DNA of 64,000 nucleotides from Nannocystis sp. (GCF_016714285.1 NZ_JADJNN010000012.1:186001-250000), one strand, 5' to 3'; counted from the first letter of the stretch, positions 1 to 8,707 are shown. Numbers and translations: made by a program. The notes: generated from the sequence alone by a model not told the origin.

Positions 1-54
1 CCCGCCCCGCGTCGGGTGATGCGGGTCCCGGGCGCTCCGCCGCGCGTCCGGTGA

Positions 55-60
55 TATAAG
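55..60 (+). promoter_or_regulatory. putative -10 box of gpsA, leaderless type
   Basis: TATAAG sits at -12 to -7 relative to the gpsA ATG at 67. No Shine-Dalgarno sequence fits in the 6-nt gap. If this is the -10 hexamer, transcription starts at or within a base of the start codon. This is inferred from sequence only; no -35 is visible because the window begins nearby. Confidence 0.4.
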
Positions 61-66
61 GCTCGC

Positions 67-1089
67 ATGTCCACCACGCCCGTCGTCACCGTGCTAGGCG
101 CTGGCAGCTGGGGCACCGCGCTGGCCCTGCACGCCGCGCGTCGCGGCCTCCGCACCCGCCTGTGGACCCGCAGCGTCGAGCACTTCGAGCTGATGCGACG
201 CGAGCGGAGGAACGCCCGCTACCTCCCCGACTTCCCGTTCCCCGACAACCTCGAGGCGAGCGCCGACCAGGCCGCCGCGCTCGCCGACGCCGCGCTCGTG
301 ATCCTGGCGATCCCCAGCCACGCCCTGCGCACCTCGTTGCTCGCCGTGCGCGAGGTCCAGGCCGAGCTCGCCGACCCGCCGCTCTACCTGGTCGCGGCCA
401 AGGGCGTCGAGGTCGACACGCTCGCGACGATGGCCGAGGTCGTCGCCCAGACCCTGCCTCCCGCGCACGCCCGACGCATGGCCGTGCTCGGCGGTCCGAG
501 CTTCGCCGCCGAGGTCGCCCGCGGCCTGCCCACCGCCGTGGTCATCGCCAGCCACGAGCGCGCCGTCGCCGAGCAGATCCAGCACATGCTCGGCGGCGAC
601 GGCGTGCGGGCCTACGTCACGGAGGACGTCGTCGGTGTCGAGCTCGGGGGCGCCTTCAAGAACGTCATCGCCCTCGGCGCGGGCGTGTGCGACGGCGCCG
701 GCCTCGGCCAGAACGCCCGCGCCGCGCTCATCACCCGCGGCCTCGCCGAGATCGGCCGCCTGTGCCACGCCCTCGGCGCCCACCCGGCCACGCTCTCCGG
801 CCTCGCCGGCCTCGGCGACCTCGTGCTCACCTGCACCGGCGGCCTCTCACGCAACCGCCGGGTCGGCCTGGCCCTCGGCCAGGGCCAGCAGCTCGACGCG
901 ATCCTCAAGGAGATGGGCATGGTCGCCGAGGGCGTCAACAACACCCTCAGCGCCCACCGCCTGGCCCGGCGCGAGCGCGTCGAGATGCCGATCACCGCGA
1001 TGATGCACGCGATCCTCTACGAGGGCATCAGCGTCCGCACCGCGGTCGACGCGCTCATGCAGCGAGATCTCAAAGCGGAGCGCGACTGA
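67..1089 (+). CDS. gpsA: NAD(P)H-dependent glycerol-3-phosphate dehydrogenase
   Basis: This cytosolic enzyme reduces dihydroxyacetone phosphate to sn-glycerol 3-phosphate for phospholipid synthesis. The 340-aa length is normal for the family. The N-terminal Rossmann motif GAGSWGTALA lies at residues 11-20. The family blocks GPSFAAEVA and GGAFKNVIALGAGVCDG (with the catalytic Lys in GAFKN) are present, as are SGLAGLGDLVLTCTG and SRNRRVG. ATG 67 is chosen because it starts just before the dinucleotide fold and follows a TATAAG box. The gene is transcribed alone ahead of a 274-bp spacer in which I see no convincing gene. The call is secure. Confidence 0.96.
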   Translation: MSTTPVVTVLGAGSWGTALALHAARRGLRTRLWTRSVEHFELMRRERRNARYLPDFPFPDNLEASADQAAALADAALVILAIPSHALRTSLLAVREVQAELADPPLYLVAAKGVEVDTLATMAEVVAQTLPPAHARRMAVLGGPSFAAEVARGLPTAVVIASHERAVAEQIQHMLGGDGVRAYVTEDVVGVELGGAFKNVIALGAGVCDGAGLGQNARAALITRGLAEIGRLCHALGAHPATLSGLAGLGDLVLTCTGGLSRNRRVGLALGQGQQLDAILKEMGMVAEGVNNTLSAHRLARRERVEMPITAMMHAILYEGISVRTAVDALMQRDLKAERD

Positions 1090-1348
1090 CAGGACTGAGT
1101 GGGACTGCCAGTGGAGCGAGCCACAGCAGCGACGGGAGCGCGACAGGGCGCCGCGCGGAAAGCCGAAACCGCGGACGTTTCGCGGCCCGGCCCGGCGCCC
1201 GCGGCCACCGCCCAGGTCCGAGTCCGTGCACAAACACCGGTAGTCCTCCGGGTCAATGCCCACGCCATCGCAGCGAAGTCACCGCCTCACCACCCGCGGG
1301 CCGCGTCTCGCCCTCTGCCCGGGGCTTGGCGCTGGATCCCGGATCCGT

Positions 1349-1354
1349 TAGGCT
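1349..1354 (+). promoter_or_regulatory. putative -10 box before kinase gene at 1364
   Basis: TAGGCT lies at -15 to -10 relative to the TTG start at 1364, and no ribosome-binding site is visible. It follows the same pattern as gpsA and suggests a very short or absent leader. Weak evidence taken alone. Confidence 0.25.
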
Positions 1355-1363
1355 GGTGCGACC

Positions 1364-2944
1364 TTGAGCAACATTGAGCCCACGCCATTCGGCGACAAAT
1401 ATGTGCTGGTCGAGCACATCGCGACTGGCGGTATGGCGGAGATCTATCGCGCCCAGTACTCGGGCATCGAGGGCTTCGCCAAGGAACTCGTGGTCAAGCG
1501 CCTGCGCGAGGAGTTCGCCGCCCGCCCCAGCGTCGTCCAGATGTTCCTCGACGAGGCCCGCGTCGCCGCGACGCTGACCCACCAGAACGTGGTCCACACC
1601 TACGACCTCGGCGAGCTGCAGGGCGAGTACTTCATCGCCATGGAGCTCCTCAAGGGCGAGGAGCTGGTCGCCGTGCTGCGCCGCGCCGTCAAGACCGGCC
1701 ACATGTTGCCGATGCAGATCGCGATCGGCATCGTCATGCAGTCGCTCGAGGGCCTGCACTACGTCCACACCCGCGCCGACGATCGCGGCCGCCTGCTCGG
1801 CCTGTGCCACCGCGACATCAACCCCACGAACATCCACGTCGGATACGACGGCACCTGCAAGATCGTCGACTTCGGCATCGCCGCCACACGCGCCAGCCTG
1901 CAGACGGCCGGCGAGGGCCAATTCGCCGGCAAACTGGCCTACATGGCCCCGGAGCAGGTCCTCGGCCACGAGCTCGACCTCCGCGCCGACATCTTCGCCC
2001 TCGGCATCGTCCTCTACGAGATGTGCCTCGCCCGCCGCCTGTTCCGCGGCCTGCCCGAGGAGGTCGCCGAGCGCATCGTCGAGGGCGACATCCCGGCGCC
2101 CACCTTCGTCAAGGCCGAGTTCCCGCCCGCGCTCGAGGCGATCATCATGAAGTCGCTCGAGGTCGACCCCGCCGAGCGCTACCAAAATTGCGACCACATG
2201 TTCCGTGACCTGGAGAAGTACACGGAGCAGGCCGGCATCCGCTGCACGCCGCGCATGATCAGCGCCTACATGAGCGAGATGTTCGGCGAGGGCGCGCCCG
2301 CCGAGGTCAACTACGACGATCAGTACGACGACCTCGTCGACGAGGCCCTCGACTTCGACAAGTTCGACTCGCTCGAGGCCGCCAAGAACGACGACGCCCC
2401 CGAGTGGGCCCGCTCCTTCGAGTCCCAGCCGGACACATCCGGCGTCCGCAACAAGAAGTCGATGACGATCGGCAACCTCGAGGCCCTGCTCGGGCCCGAG
2501 TTCCAGCAGCTGCGCGAGCAACAGGCTTCGGCCGCGGCCACCCCCGCCGCCACCGAGTCCGACGCCGCTGGCTCCGGGCGTCGCGGCAAGAAGGCTGGCC
2601 CGCGTGAGCGGGTCGCCATGCCCCGCATCGAGGCCGAGGCCCCGCCGCGCAAGGGCCCGGCGACCCGGCCGCCCGTGCCAGGCCCGGTCGCCCCGGTCCA
2701 GAAGCAGGGCCCCGCGCAGCTCGGCCGCGTGCCGACCGCGGGCCGCCCGGTCATCCGCCCCGGCCAGTCCATGACCACCGGCGCGCTGTCCTCGCTCGAC
2801 ACGGGCGCGACCGCCGGCAGCTTCGGTCACGGCGTGATGGCCGAGCAGAACAAGAAGGGCGGTGCAGCCCTCACCTGGCTGCTCGTCATCTTCGGCCTCG
2901 GCGGCCTGGGATACATCGCCTACACCGTCTTCACCATGAAGTAG
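1364..2944 (+). CDS. membrane-anchored eukaryotic-like Ser/Thr protein kinase
   Basis: The 526-aa protein has an N-terminal Hanks-type kinase domain. The glycine-rich loop is IATGGMAEIY (19-28), the ATP-anchoring lysine is K45, the catalytic HRD is near residues 149-151 and the DFG near 169-171, and the activation segment reads MAPEQ. After about residue 330 comes a long Pro/Ala/Arg-rich linker. A single C-terminal membrane segment (LTWLLVIFGLGGLGYIAYTVF) ends 3 residues before the stop, so the kinase would be cytoplasmic and tail-anchored, without an extracellular sensor. Start codon is TTG. Myxobacteria encode large families of such kinases; the substrate is unknown. Confidence 0.9.
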   Translation: MSNIEPTPFGDKYVLVEHIATGGMAEIYRAQYSGIEGFAKELVVKRLREEFAARPSVVQMFLDEARVAATLTHQNVVHTYDLGELQGEYFIAMELLKGEELVAVLRRAVKTGHMLPMQIAIGIVMQSLEGLHYVHTRADDRGRLLGLCHRDINPTNIHVGYDGTCKIVDFGIAATRASLQTAGEGQFAGKLAYMAPEQVLGHELDLRADIFALGIVLYEMCLARRLFRGLPEEVAERIVEGDIPAPTFVKAEFPPALEAIIMKSLEVDPAERYQNCDHMFRDLEKYTEQAGIRCTPRMISAYMSEMFGEGAPAEVNYDDQYDDLVDEALDFDKFDSLEAAKNDDAPEWARSFESQPDTSGVRNKKSMTIGNLEALLGPEFQQLREQQASAAATPAATESDAAGSGRRGKKAGPRERVAMPRIEAEAPPRKGPATRPPVPGPVAPVQKQGPAQLGRVPTAGRPVIRPGQSMTTGALSSLDTGATAGSFGHGVMAEQNKKGGAALTWLLVIFGLGGLGYIAYTVFTMK

Positions 2945-2989
2945 TTGGGTTGCAGTCAGCAGTGCGTGCGTGAACGCGAGGCTCGTCGG

Positions 2990-3703
2990 ATGAACAGCGC
3001 TGAGGTCCAAGGAAACCACACCTGGGGGAAGTTCTCCGCCTTCCGCGTGCTCGGCGATCACGAGCCCATGCCCGGCTTTCGCCTCGTCATGCAGTTCGCC
3101 CCGCGGCCCGAGGGGTTGACTCGATTGCTCGAGCAGCGCGCCCGCCACAGCGACACCCTCGACTCCGAGCTCGCCCGCCTCACGGTGCGCGCCGGCATCG
3201 GCCTGCTGCAGTCGCACAACGTCTCCTTCGCCTACGCCAACGCCGAGGAGGTCGTCGCCCTCATCCGCCCCGACGCCGTCGCCCGCATGGGCTCGTCGCT
3301 CGCCGTCTATGAGCAGCTGCTGTCGATGTACTCGGCGCGCCTCGCTGTCCTGCTCGGCGAGGAGCTCCACGTCCACGGCCACATCTTCGAGTTCCCCGAC
3401 CTCGGCATCGCCCGCCGGGCCTTCGTCGCCGCCCAGGAGTGGGCCGAGGAGGGCACGCCCCTGCGCTCCGCCAGGCGCCTCGGCTCGCAGCTGCGCGGCC
3501 AGGGCCAGGGCTTCCACGCCGGCAGCATCGACTCCGTCGAGGGTCAGATGACCACCCTGCGCGGCGCCGGCGTCGACCTCGACGCCCTCCCGCACTGGTG
3601 GTGGCGCGGCATCGCGGCGCGCTTCCGCAGCGACGGCGGCGTCGAGCTCTACGACGACGTCCCGCACGGGGCCGAGCTCGCCGCGCTCGTCTCGGACGTC
3701 TAG
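2990..3703 (+). CDS. Thg1-like (tRNA 5'-guanylyltransferase family) protein, probably degenerate
   Basis: The 237-aa product matches the length and layout of bacterial Thg1-like proteins (TLPs). Blocks I can align by eye include FAYANAEEVVALI (family GYTQSDEISLV), the helix VYEQLLSMYSARLAVLL, HIFEFPDLGIARRAFVAAQEWA (family FDCRVWNVP...WREQDA) and a C-terminal GVDLDALPHWWWRGI (family GVNWNDYPxxxKRG). Thg1 enzymes add nucleotides 3'-to-5' to tRNA. Here the first metal-binding Asp (family IDGK) appears lost, reading FAPRPEG, and SDE reads AEE, so activity is doubtful. ATG 2990 was chosen over an upstream TTG at 2945 that abuts the kinase stop. It lies between the kinase and hemW on one strand. 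Family assignment is inference from remembered sequences. Confidence 0.6.
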   Translation: MNSAEVQGNHTWGKFSAFRVLGDHEPMPGFRLVMQFAPRPEGLTRLLEQRARHSDTLDSELARLTVRAGIGLLQSHNVSFAYANAEEVVALIRPDAVARMGSSLAVYEQLLSMYSARLAVLLGEELHVHGHIFEFPDLGIARRAFVAAQEWAEEGTPLRSARRLGSQLRGQGQGFHAGSIDSVEGQMTTLRGAGVDLDALPHWWWRGIAARFRSDGGVELYDDVPHGAELAALVSDV

Positions 3704-3725
3704 CCCACGCGCGCAAGGTCCCCGC

Positions 3726-4886
3726 GTGGCCGGCCTCTACGTCCACGTCCCGTTCTGCGCCCGCGCCTGTCCCTACTGCGACTTCGACTTCCAGGTCGGT
3801 CGCCGCCCCGACGCTGTGGCCTTCATTGCTGGCCTTGGCTGTGAGCTGGCTGCCCGCAAGGACATGTCCCCGGAGACAGGTGTCATCCCGCCCGGCGACG
3901 CCTGGCCGACCGTCTACCTCGGCGGCGGCACCCCGAGCCTGCTCGGCGTCGACGGCCTGCGCGCGCTCGCGGCCTTCATCGCGGCCAACTTCCCCGGCGC
4001 TGGCCGTGGCCCGGGCTCCGAGTACACCGTCGAGGTCAACCCGGAGCACGGCGACCCGGCCCTGTTCGCCGCGATCGCCGGCTTCGGCGGCACCCGCGTC
4101 TCGCTCGGCGTCCAGACCCTCGACCCCCACGGCCTCGCCGCCCTCGGTCGCGTCCACAGCCGCACGCGCGCCCTCGCGGCGCTCAGCGACGCCCGCAGCG
4201 CCGGCCTCGATATCAGCGCCGACCTCATCGTCGGCTGGCCCGGACAGACGCTCGCCAGCCTCCGCGCCGACGTGACCGCGATCGTCGATTCGGGCGCCCG
4301 CCACGTCTCGATCTACGGCCTCACGATCGAGGCCGGGACCCCGTGGGAGACCCTGGTCCGCCGCGGCAAGCGGCGCCTCCCCGACCCCGAGCACCAGACC
4401 GACCTCCTGCTCGCCGCGGGCGAGGCCCTGTGCGCCGCCGGCCTCGAGCACTACGAGGTCGCCAGCTACGCCGCCCCCGGCCAGCGCGCCCGCCACAACC
4501 TCGGCTACTGGACCTGGCGCGACTACCTCGGCCTCGGACCCTCGGCCCACTCTGCCGTGTACGCCGACGACGGCTCGGTCATCCGCCGCGGCAACCGCCG
4601 CGGCCTCGGCCCCTGGAGCGCCGACCCCGGGATCGCCGGCGAGCTCGATCCACAGGCCCCGCTCGCCGCCGCCGCCGAGGGCCTGTGGACCGGCCTGCGC
4701 CACCTCCCGGGCCTCGATCTCGCCGCCTTCCTGGCCCGCTTCCCCGCCGTCGATCGCGCCTGGATCGCCGCCCGCACGCTGCGGCAGGTCGCCCGCGGCA
4801 ACCTCGAGCTCGGCGACGCCTGCCTGCGCGTCGCCCCCGGCCGCTGGCTCTGGCACGACTCGATCGCCGCCGATCTGCTCGCCTGA
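3726..4886 (+). CDS. hemW: radical SAM protein, HemW-like heme chaperone
   Basis: The 386-aa protein opens with GLYVHVPFCARACPYCDF, containing the CX3CX2C radical-SAM cluster ligands C11, C15 and C18. YLGGGTPS, EVNPEH, RVSLGVQTLD and HNLGYWTWRDYLGLGPSAHS are HemW/HemN hallmarks. The immediate start and this length fit HemW rather than HemN. HemW binds heme and is thought to deliver it to respiratory enzymes. GTG start at 3726, 22 nt after the Thg1-like gene. A short stretch KDMSPETG near residues 45-52 is encoded by one of the dispersed GACATGTCC motifs and looks like an insertion between conserved blocks. Confidence 0.88.
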   Translation: MAGLYVHVPFCARACPYCDFDFQVGRRPDAVAFIAGLGCELAARKDMSPETGVIPPGDAWPTVYLGGGTPSLLGVDGLRALAAFIAANFPGAGRGPGSEYTVEVNPEHGDPALFAAIAGFGGTRVSLGVQTLDPHGLAALGRVHSRTRALAALSDARSAGLDISADLIVGWPGQTLASLRADVTAIVDSGARHVSIYGLTIEAGTPWETLVRRGKRRLPDPEHQTDLLLAAGEALCAAGLEHYEVASYAAPGQRARHNLGYWTWRDYLGLGPSAHSAVYADDGSVIRRGNRRGLGPWSADPGIAGELDPQAPLAAAAEGLWTGLRHLPGLDLAAFLARFPAVDRAWIAARTLRQVARGNLELGDACLRVAPGRWLWHDSIAADLLA

Positions 4887-4926
4887 GCGCGCGACCCTGG
4901 GACTGGCGCGTCCCGCTTGATCGCGC

Positions 4927-4932
4927 TACCAA
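4927..4932 (+). promoter_or_regulatory. putative -10 box for hrcA operon
   Basis: TACCAA lies at -14 to -9 relative to the GTG at 4941. It supports that codon over the in-frame TTG at 4917 as the hrcA start. No CIRCE inverted repeat (TTAGCACTC-N9-GAGTGCTAA) is visible nearby. Confidence 0.25.
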
Positions 4933-4940
4933 GGGCGACG

Positions 4941-6077
4941 GTGGCAGAGCTGAGTCCCCGACGACAGCGGATCTTGTTCGCGCTGTGTCGCGACTACATC
5001 GTGACCGGTCGCCCGGTCGCGTCGGCCAACCTCACCCAGCACCTCGAGTGCTCCTCGGCCACGATCCGCAACGAGCTCGCCGCGCTCGAGGAGCACGGCC
5101 TCCTGCAGCAGCCGCACCACTCCGCCGGGCGCCTGCCCACCGCCGCGGGCATGCGCCTCTACGTGCGCTCGCTCGGCGCCCTCCCGCCGCTGCGCGCCGA
5201 GGTCCGCCGCGCCGTCGACGTCTCCTTCGGCGAGGTCGTCCAGGGCCCCGAGGGCATGCGCGCCGCGGTCCGCGTGCTCAGCGAGCTGGTCGGCTGCGTC
5301 GCCGTCAGCTTCGTCGGCGAGGGCCGCCGCGGCGTGATGCGCCAGGTCGACCTCGTCCCCGTGCAAGGTCATCGCGCGCTGGTCGTCGTCGGCCTCGCCG
5401 ACGGCGCCACCCACGTGCACCCGGTCAACCTCGACCCCAGCCTCGTCGGCGGGCTCGCCGGCGATAAGGGCGGCGCCTCGCTGCTGCGCGTCCAGGAGCG
5501 CCTGCGCGGCCTGTGCATCGGCAAGACCCTCGCCGAGGCCCGCGCCGATCTCACGCGCATGTGGGCCGAGCAAGAGGCCCACCTCGATCGCCTGCTCGCC
5601 GAGAGCCTGCGCCTCGGCCTGTGGCTGTGCAGCGCCGCCGCCCTCGATCCGCTGTGGGTCCAGATCGCCGGCCAGAAGCTGCTCGCCGGCCACAGCGGCA
5701 CCACCCTCGCGCAGATCCTCAGCCTCTTCGACGACTATCACAGCCTCGCGGAGCTGCTGTGTCAGCTGCTCCCGGAGCAGGTCGGCTCGGCCCGCGCCGA
5801 GGTCCACGTCGCCGGCGAGGTCCCGGGCACGGCTGGCCCCGCGGGCGCAGCAGGCCCCGCGGGCGCAGCAGGGCCCGGCGGTCTGTTCATCCGCGACGAG
5901 CCGCTCGTGCTCGCGGGGCTTAGCCTGGTCGGCTGTCGCCTCCACTCGACCGACGACGACGGCCGCAAGACCACCGCCGTCGCGCTGCTGGGCCCCGATC
6001 ACATGGATTACGAGGCCGTCATTCCTCTGGTAGAGTACGCCGCCCAGGCACTGGCGGCGCGTACAAGCGAGGGATAG
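4941..6077 (+). CDS. hrcA: heat-inducible transcription repressor HrcA
   Basis: HrcA represses class I heat-shock genes by binding CIRCE operators. The N-terminal winged helix is intact (LSPRRQRILFALCRDYIVTG, SSATIRNELAALEEHGLLQQPHHSAGRLPTAAG). The remaining roughly 280 residues are the GAF-like dimerisation region. An Ala/Gly/Pro repeat (AGPAGAAGPAGAAGP) around residues 295-312 is unusual and comes from a short tandem repeat at about 5833-5880. Start GTG 4941 is preferred to TTG 4917 because of the TANNNT box and because the family begins just before LSPRQ. It heads hrcA-grpE-dnaK-dnaJ. No CIRCE is seen in the window, so its target sequence here is unknown. Confidence 0.92.
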   Translation: MAELSPRRQRILFALCRDYIVTGRPVASANLTQHLECSSATIRNELAALEEHGLLQQPHHSAGRLPTAAGMRLYVRSLGALPPLRAEVRRAVDVSFGEVVQGPEGMRAAVRVLSELVGCVAVSFVGEGRRGVMRQVDLVPVQGHRALVVVGLADGATHVHPVNLDPSLVGGLAGDKGGASLLRVQERLRGLCIGKTLAEARADLTRMWAEQEAHLDRLLAESLRLGLWLCSAAALDPLWVQIAGQKLLAGHSGTTLAQILSLFDDYHSLAELLCQLLPEQVGSARAEVHVAGEVPGTAGPAGAAGPAGAAGPGGLFIRDEPLVLAGLSLVGCRLHSTDDDGRKTTAVALLGPDHMDYEAVIPLVEYAAQALAARTSEG

Positions 6078-6127
6078 GTCACGTCCCGCTTGCGTGTGCA
6101 CGGCCGAGTCGCCACATACGGAGCCGC

Positions 6128-6679
6128 ATGAGCCAAGCAAGCAACGACCCCGACCAAAGCCCCGACCACTCGGCCGCCGGCATGGCGCTCCTGGACGCCG
6201 AGAAGCTCGCCCTGGCCGAGCAGGAGGTCGCGAGCCTCAAGGACAAGTGGCTCCGCGCCGTCGCCGATCACGAGAACTTCAAGAAGCGCACCCGTCGCGA
6301 GATCGACGACGCCGTGTTCCGCGCCCGCCAGGACCTGCTCAGCAGCTTCTTCCCGACCGCCGACAACCTCGACCGCGCGCTCGAGCTGGCCCGCGGCAAC
6401 GAGCAGCTGTTCAAGGGCATCGAGATGGTCGCCCACGAGTTTCGCGGCGCGCTCGCCCGCCACGGCATCGAGCCCGTGCCCACCGTTGGGCACCCCTTCG
6501 ACCCGGCCCTGCACGAGGCCCTCTCGCAGGTCGACTCCGCCGACCACGCCCCTGGCACCGTCACCTTCGAGTTCGAACGCGGCTACCGCCAGGGCGATCG
6601 CCTCCTGCGCCCCGCCCGCGTGGTGATCGCCGGCCCCGGCTCGACTGGCTCGCCTGGCAAGGCCGGCCCCGCGGCGTGA
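6128..6679 (+). CDS. grpE: nucleotide exchange factor GrpE
   Basis: The 183-aa GrpE homologue releases ADP from DnaK. The long N-terminal coiled coil is visible (DAEKLALAEQEVASLKDKWLRAVADHENFKKRTRRE). The signature region follows (FFPTADNLDRALE...IEMVAHEFRGALARHGIEPVPTVGHPFDPALHEAL), then the C-terminal beta-wing with GDRLLRPARVVIA. It lies 50 bp after hrcA and 20 bp before dnaK and is co-directional with both, consistent with one operon and a DnaK-DnaJ-GrpE machine. Confidence 0.96.
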   Translation: MSQASNDPDQSPDHSAAGMALLDAEKLALAEQEVASLKDKWLRAVADHENFKKRTRREIDDAVFRARQDLLSSFFPTADNLDRALELARGNEQLFKGIEMVAHEFRGALARHGIEPVPTVGHPFDPALHEALSQVDSADHAPGTVTFEFERGYRQGDRLLRPARVVIAGPGSTGSPGKAGPAA

Positions 6680-6699
6680 TCCATGATCGAGATCCCGCG

Positions 6700-8565
6700 A
6701 TGACGAGCAAGCCGGGCCCGATCCTCGGCATCGACCTGGGGACCACCAACTCCTGCGTCGCCGTGATGGACGGCGGCGAGGCGCGCGTGCTCGCCAACCG
6801 CGAGGGCAGCCGCACCACCCCGAGCGTCGTCGCCTTCGTCGGCGACGACATCCTCGTCGGCGAGGCCGCCCGCCAGCGCGCCAGCAAAGATCCAGCCGCC
6901 ACCGTGTTCGCCGCCAAGCGCCTCATCGGCCGCAAGTTCGCCGAGGTCGAGGCCGTGCGCCGCGGGCTGCCTTACACCGTCGTCGCCGCGGCCAACGGCG
7001 ACGCCTGGGCCGAAGTCCACGGCCGTCGCCGCTCACCCAGCCAGATCTCCGCGCAGGTGCTCGCGTACTTGAAGGACGCCGCCGCCGACGCCCTCGGCGA
7101 GCCGGTCACCCGCGCCATCATCACCGTCCCCGCCTACTTCGACGACGCCCAGCGCCAGGCCACCCGCGACGCCGGCACCATCGCCGGCCTCCGCGTCGAA
7201 CGCATCCTCAGCGAGCCCACCGCCGCCGCCCTCGCTTACGGCCTCCATGACCGCAAGGACAGGCCGCCCCAGATCGTCGCCGTCTACGACCTCGGCGGCG
7301 GCACCTTCGACGTCTCCCTGCTCGAGCTGCGCAGCGGCGCCTTCGAGGTCCTCGCCACCGCCGGCGACTCGCAGCTCGGCGGCGAGGACTTCGACAGCGC
7401 CGTCGTCGATCACATCGCCGACCTGTTCCAGCGCGAGCACGGCGTCGATCTGCGCAGCGATCGCGCCGCCCTCGCGCGCCTGCGTGACGCCGCCCAGCGG
7501 GCCAAGCACGAGCTCAGCTGGGCCCTCGCCACCGAGCTGAACCTGCCCTTCATCGCCGCCGTCGACGGCCAGCCGCTGCACCTCGCGCTCACGCTCACCC
7601 GCCGCGAACTCGAGCGCCTCACGCGGCCGCTGATCGATCGCAGCCTCGGCCCCTGTCGCCGCGTCCTCGCCGACGCCGGCCTGCGCCGCGACCAGGTCGA
7701 GGAGGTCCTGCTGGTCGGCGGCCAGACCCGCATGCCCGCGGTCGTAGAGGCCGTGGCCGAGTGCTTCGGCCGCCAGCCCAGCACCGCCCACAACCCCGAC
7801 GAGGTCGTGGCGATCGGCGCCGCGATCCAGGGCGCCGTCCTGGCCGGCGAGCTCGCCGACCTCGTCCTGCTCGACGTCGTCCCGCTCAGCATCGGCGTCG
7901 AGACCCAGGGCGGCGTGTTCTCGGTGCTGATCCCCCGCAACACCCCGATCCCCACCCGCCGCACCGAGACCTTCAGCACCAGCGTCGACAACCAATCGAT
8001 CGTGCACGTGCACGTGCTCCAGGGTCTGCGCGAGATGGCCGAGGACAACCGCAGCATCGCCCGCCTGCAGCTCACCGACATCCCGCCCGCCCCGCGCGGC
8101 GCCCCGCAGATCCAGGTCCGCTTCGAGCTCGACGCCGACGCGATCCTCCGCGTCAGCGCCCGCGAGCTGCTCAGCGGCAAGGAGGCCGCGATCGTCGCCC
8201 AGCCCGCCTCCGGCCTGACCCGCGCCGAGGTCCAGGCGCTCGCCCAGGAGGCCGAGGACGCCCGCCAGCACGACCTCTCCCGCCGCGCCATCGTCGAGAC
8301 GCGCAACCGCTGCGAGACCCTCGCCTACGCCTGCGAGCGCGCCCTCGAGGGCTACGGCGAGGGCCTCCCCGCCGCCGTCCGCGAGTCGGTGCAGCGCGAC
8401 GTCGCGGCCCTGCGCGGGCTGCTCGGTGACCATGCGGGCGCCCGCGGCGGCCCCGAGCTGCAAGCCGCCTTCGCCGCGCTCGAGCGATCGTCCCGCCAGA
8501 TCTACGCCGCGATGCTCGGCGACGCCGAGACACCCGCCCTGCTCGCCGAGGGGTCCCGCGAATGA
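6700..8565 (+). CDS. dnaK: Hsp70 chaperone DnaK
   Basis: The 621-aa Hsp70 has all nucleotide-binding signatures: GIDLGTTNSCVAVMDGG near the N-terminus, YDLGGGTFDVSLLEL and LLVGGQTRMPAV. The substrate-binding domain begins near VVPLSIGVETQGG. ATG 6700 is the only start that places the phosphate-1 motif near residue 10. The C-terminus is shorter than in E. coli DnaK (638 aa), lacks an EEVD-like tail and ends AETPALLAEGSRE. These last codons and the dnaJ start are duplicated twice just downstream. Its TGA overlaps the ATG of the first micro-ORF (ATGA). Confidence 0.95.
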   Translation: MTSKPGPILGIDLGTTNSCVAVMDGGEARVLANREGSRTTPSVVAFVGDDILVGEAARQRASKDPAATVFAAKRLIGRKFAEVEAVRRGLPYTVVAAANGDAWAEVHGRRRSPSQISAQVLAYLKDAAADALGEPVTRAIITVPAYFDDAQRQATRDAGTIAGLRVERILSEPTAAALAYGLHDRKDRPPQIVAVYDLGGGTFDVSLLELRSGAFEVLATAGDSQLGGEDFDSAVVDHIADLFQREHGVDLRSDRAALARLRDAAQRAKHELSWALATELNLPFIAAVDGQPLHLALTLTRRELERLTRPLIDRSLGPCRRVLADAGLRRDQVEEVLLVGGQTRMPAVVEAVAECFGRQPSTAHNPDEVVAIGAAIQGAVLAGELADLVLLDVVPLSIGVETQGGVFSVLIPRNTPIPTRRTETFSTSVDNQSIVHVHVLQGLREMAEDNRSIARLQLTDIPPAPRGAPQIQVRFELDADAILRVSARELLSGKEAAIVAQPASGLTRAEVQALAQEAEDARQHDLSRRAIVETRNRCETLAYACERALEGYGEGLPAAVRESVQRDVAALRGLLGDHAGARGGPELQAAFAALERSSRQIYAAMLGDAETPALLAEGSRE

Positions 8566-8639
8566 GCTACCAGGATCACTACGCCGTCCTCGGCGACGCC
8601 GAGACACCCGCCCTGCTCGCCGAGGGGTCCCGCGAATGA
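8562..8639 (+). CDS. micro-ORF 1, DnaJ-head/DnaK-tail fusion peptide (25 aa)
   Basis: Created by the junction triplication. It starts MSYQDHYAVLG exactly as DnaJ does, then reads into DAETPALLAEGSRE exactly as DnaK ends, and stops. Its ATG overlaps the dnaK stop and its own stop overlaps the ATG of micro-ORF 2. The frame is directly visible; whether it is translated or has a role is unknown. It may only relay coupled ribosomes to dnaJ. Confidence 0.3.
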   Translation: MSYQDHYAVLGDAETPALLAEGSRE

Positions 8640-8707
8640 GCTACCAGGATCACCACGCCGTCCTCGGCGAAACACCCGCCCTGCTCGCCGAGGGGTCCCG
8701 CGAATGA
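8636..8707 (+). CDS. micro-ORF 2, DnaJ-head/DnaK-tail fusion peptide (23 aa)
   Basis: Second product of the triplication: MSYQDHHAVLG followed by ETPALLAEGSRE, two residues shorter because of a 6-bp deletion. ATGA overlaps join it to micro-ORF 1 upstream and to the full dnaJ ATG at 8704 downstream. The Tyr-to-His change is the only difference from the DnaJ head. Function unknown. Confidence 0.3.
   Translation: MSYQDHHAVLGETPALLAEGSRE

Noticed and set aside
847..1263. Minus-strand open frame in the gpsA-kinase spacer (MGIDPEDYRCLCTDS...)
   Set aside because: Most of it is antisense to gpsA and Arg/Gly-rich like other shadow frames. Only the first dozen residues look protein-like, so not enough to call a gene.
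3261..4856. Long antisense frame opposite hemW and the Thg1-like gene
   Set aside because: Composition-driven (Ala/Gly/Val/Glu runs) with no recognisable domain; the sense strand is unambiguous for hemW.
4860..4960. CIRCE operator before hrcA
   Set aside because: No TTAGCACTC/GAGTGCTAA-like inverted repeat is present; the region is GC-rich with no such spacing.
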